In this document: positions 63,101 to 64,000 of the stretch, one piece after another
How the letters are laid out: every line of letters starts with the position of its first letter
Position numbering within the stretch: position 1 is the first letter of the stretch
From: Sphingobacterium multivorum
Lineage (GTDB): Bacteria; Bacteroidota; Bacteroidia; Sphingobacteriales; Sphingobacteriaceae
Assembly (NCBI RefSeq): GCF_039511225.1
Contig: NZ_CP154261.1
Span: 682,001 to 746,000, forward strand
Direction of reading: 5' to 3'
Length of the DNA: 64,000 nt
Position numbers and translations under genes: made by a program
The notes under the pieces: model-generated
What the model was told of the DNA's origin: nothing
Databases searched by the model: none
What the model saw: only the letters and a program-made list of their open reading frames with translations

Positions 63101-64000
63101 TTATTTGATATTTATCTTCGATTTTAAATCTTTTGTTAGACCGTCTTTATGTAACATCAAAGAAGTTGTTTTATAACGTACAAATTCTTTTGATGCATAT
63201 AAATAACCGTGATAGTCATTTGTGGTGCCCCAAGAGTTTTTAACAATGTAATATTCTTTTCCGTTTTGATCTTTTACAAGACCTACGATATGCATACCGT
63301 GGTCATCTGTCGTTTGCCAGTTGTCGAAAGCTTTTTGTCTTTCTTCCGGTGTTACTTTTAACTCTGGTTTAGGACCAACAAACATCGTTGACTTTTCTTG
63401 ATCTGTCATTTCCTCGAAAGGTTTTTCTGGTACATAAGCTACACCGTTTTTCCAAGAGAACCCTTTTTCTGATACGTCAGTTGCCCAAGCTACCGTATAA
63501 CCTTTTTGTAAAGCATTGTCAATGATGTCCGTTAAATCGTTCATCTTAACATTATAGAAACGGTCGAATGACCAGTTATCTGGAATCAACAATACGAATT
63601 GGCTGTAGTATGGATGGTCGGTCACCGAAGCAATACCTACGTAATCATCCGGATTGATACCGATTACCTGATCTGCAAAGGTGCGCGGTGTATAGGATTT
63701 ACCGTTATAGTCAAATTTCTCAGGTACTTCTCCAAGATAAGAATCCATCGCAGCGGTATACGCTTTTTCCCAGTTTGGCGTTAATGTTTTGCCTTTTACT
63801 ACTGCTCCTAACATCGCATCCAACATATTGGTCATCTCACCAAAGTTGTTACGTGTAGTACCGTAGTGAAGACCTGTGTAAGCAGATTGTGGCATTGTAC
63901 CATATTTACGGAATGAGTTTAATACATCGTGGAATTGACCACCTTCACCCAATGACAATCCGCCATGAAGGCGTACATACGTACGTGCTTTGTCTAAATA
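63101..64000 (-). CDS. C1B family cysteine peptidase (aminopeptidase C/bleomycin hydrolase-like), 3' part
   Basis: The frame is open to the right edge of the window, so the N-terminus, with the catalytic Cys, is missing. The visible 300 residues have the papain-like catalytic His in DDHGMHIVGLVKD and the Asn in YIVKNSWGTTND, with the C1B features MTNMLDAMLGAVVKG and QVIGINPDDYVGIASVTDHPYYSQF. In bacteria these enzymes are cytoplasmic or secreted aminopeptidases; the signal peptide region is not visible. Confidence 0.88.
   Translation of the reverse strand, partial: YLDKARTYVRLHGGLSLGEGGQFHDVLNSFRKYGTMPQSAYTGLHYGTTRNNFGEMTNMLDAMLGAVVKGKTLTPNWEKAYTAAMDSYLGEVPEKFDYNGKSYTPRTFADQVIGINPDDYVGIASVTDHPYYSQFVLLIPDNWSFDRFYNVKMNDLTDIIDNALQKGYTVAWATDVSEKGFSWKNGVAYVPEKPFEEMTDQEKSTMFVGPKPELKVTPEERQKAFDNWQTTDDHGMHIVGLVKDQNGKEYYIVKNSWGTTNDYHGYLYASKEFVRYKTTSLMLHKDGLTKDLKSKINIK

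Overview
The window is a chromosomal segment of a Bacteroidota bacterium, most likely Sphingobacterium or a close relative. Evidence: the 16S rRNA gene at about 12.75-14.28 kb has a Sphingobacteriaceae-type sequence (from memory, not searched); AT-rich DNA; promoters of the Bacteroidota form (TTTG, about 19 bp, TAnnTTTG); families typical of the phylum (GLPGLI proteins, OM beta-barrel proteins with a carboxypeptidase-like plug, secreted GH20/GH109/GH2 enzymes, ECF sigma factors). No insertion sequence, prophage, integrase, CRISPR array or defence island was seen; this is mostly ordinary core genome with accessory features.

Layout. 0-7.2 kb: 3' end of a dGTPase gene, topoisomerase III (topB), a GbsR/MarR-type regulator with a TIGR01777-type epimerase, a conserved hypothetical gene, a TonB-C-like periplasmic protein and a SUFU-domain protein. 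7.3-11.4 kb: lysine catabolism set (lysine 6-aminotransferase, aminoadipate-semialdehyde dehydrogenase, divergent glutaryl-CoA dehydrogenase). 11.4-18.0 kb: a 1.3 kb non-coding region, then a complete rRNA operon 16S - tRNA-Ile(GAT) - tRNA-Ala(TGC) - 23S - 5S with two promoters, boxA-like motifs and complementary processing stems. 18.6-21.2 kb: GH109-type Gfo/Idh/MocA protein and a formylglycine-generating-enzyme-like protein. 21.2-36.6 kb: carB without its allosteric domain, GH20 hexosaminidase, lipA, an OM barrel/GLPGLI pair, amidohydrolase, bacilliredoxin, nicotinamide riboside uptake and kinase pair, a YkuK-like protein and upp. 36.7-44.3 kb: uvrB with a leader that contains a 40-codon ORF, proB-proA, an acyl-CoA dehydrogenase and a 1-Cys peroxiredoxin. 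44.3-50.5 kb: ECF sigma factor with a membrane protein that joins an anti-sigma-like N-terminus to a trypsin-like protease, then a large GH2 beta-galactosidase. 50.6-64 kb: MFS transporter, YjdI-like Fe-S protein, four identical tRNA-Asp genes, prfA, a Gdx/SugE-type SMR exporter, Crp-like regulator, lpxH, M1 aminopeptidase, S9 prolyl oligopeptidase, two tandem thioredoxin-domain proteins and the 3' part of a C1B peptidase.

How the genes work together. Lysine can be converted to 2-aminoadipate by the lat-aldehyde dehydrogenase pair; glutaryl-CoA dehydrogenase acts later in the same route, but the two connecting steps are not in the window. The secreted glycosidases and the FGE-like protein point to use of amino-sugar or sulfated host/plant glycans. 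PnuC and the NadR-like kinase form a complete nicotinamide riboside salvage step. The most unusual unit is the sigma factor/protease pair at 44.3-46.0 kb. The regulatory DNA with most unexplained structure is the 11-bp phased C-tract array upstream of the rRNA operon and the uvrB leader.
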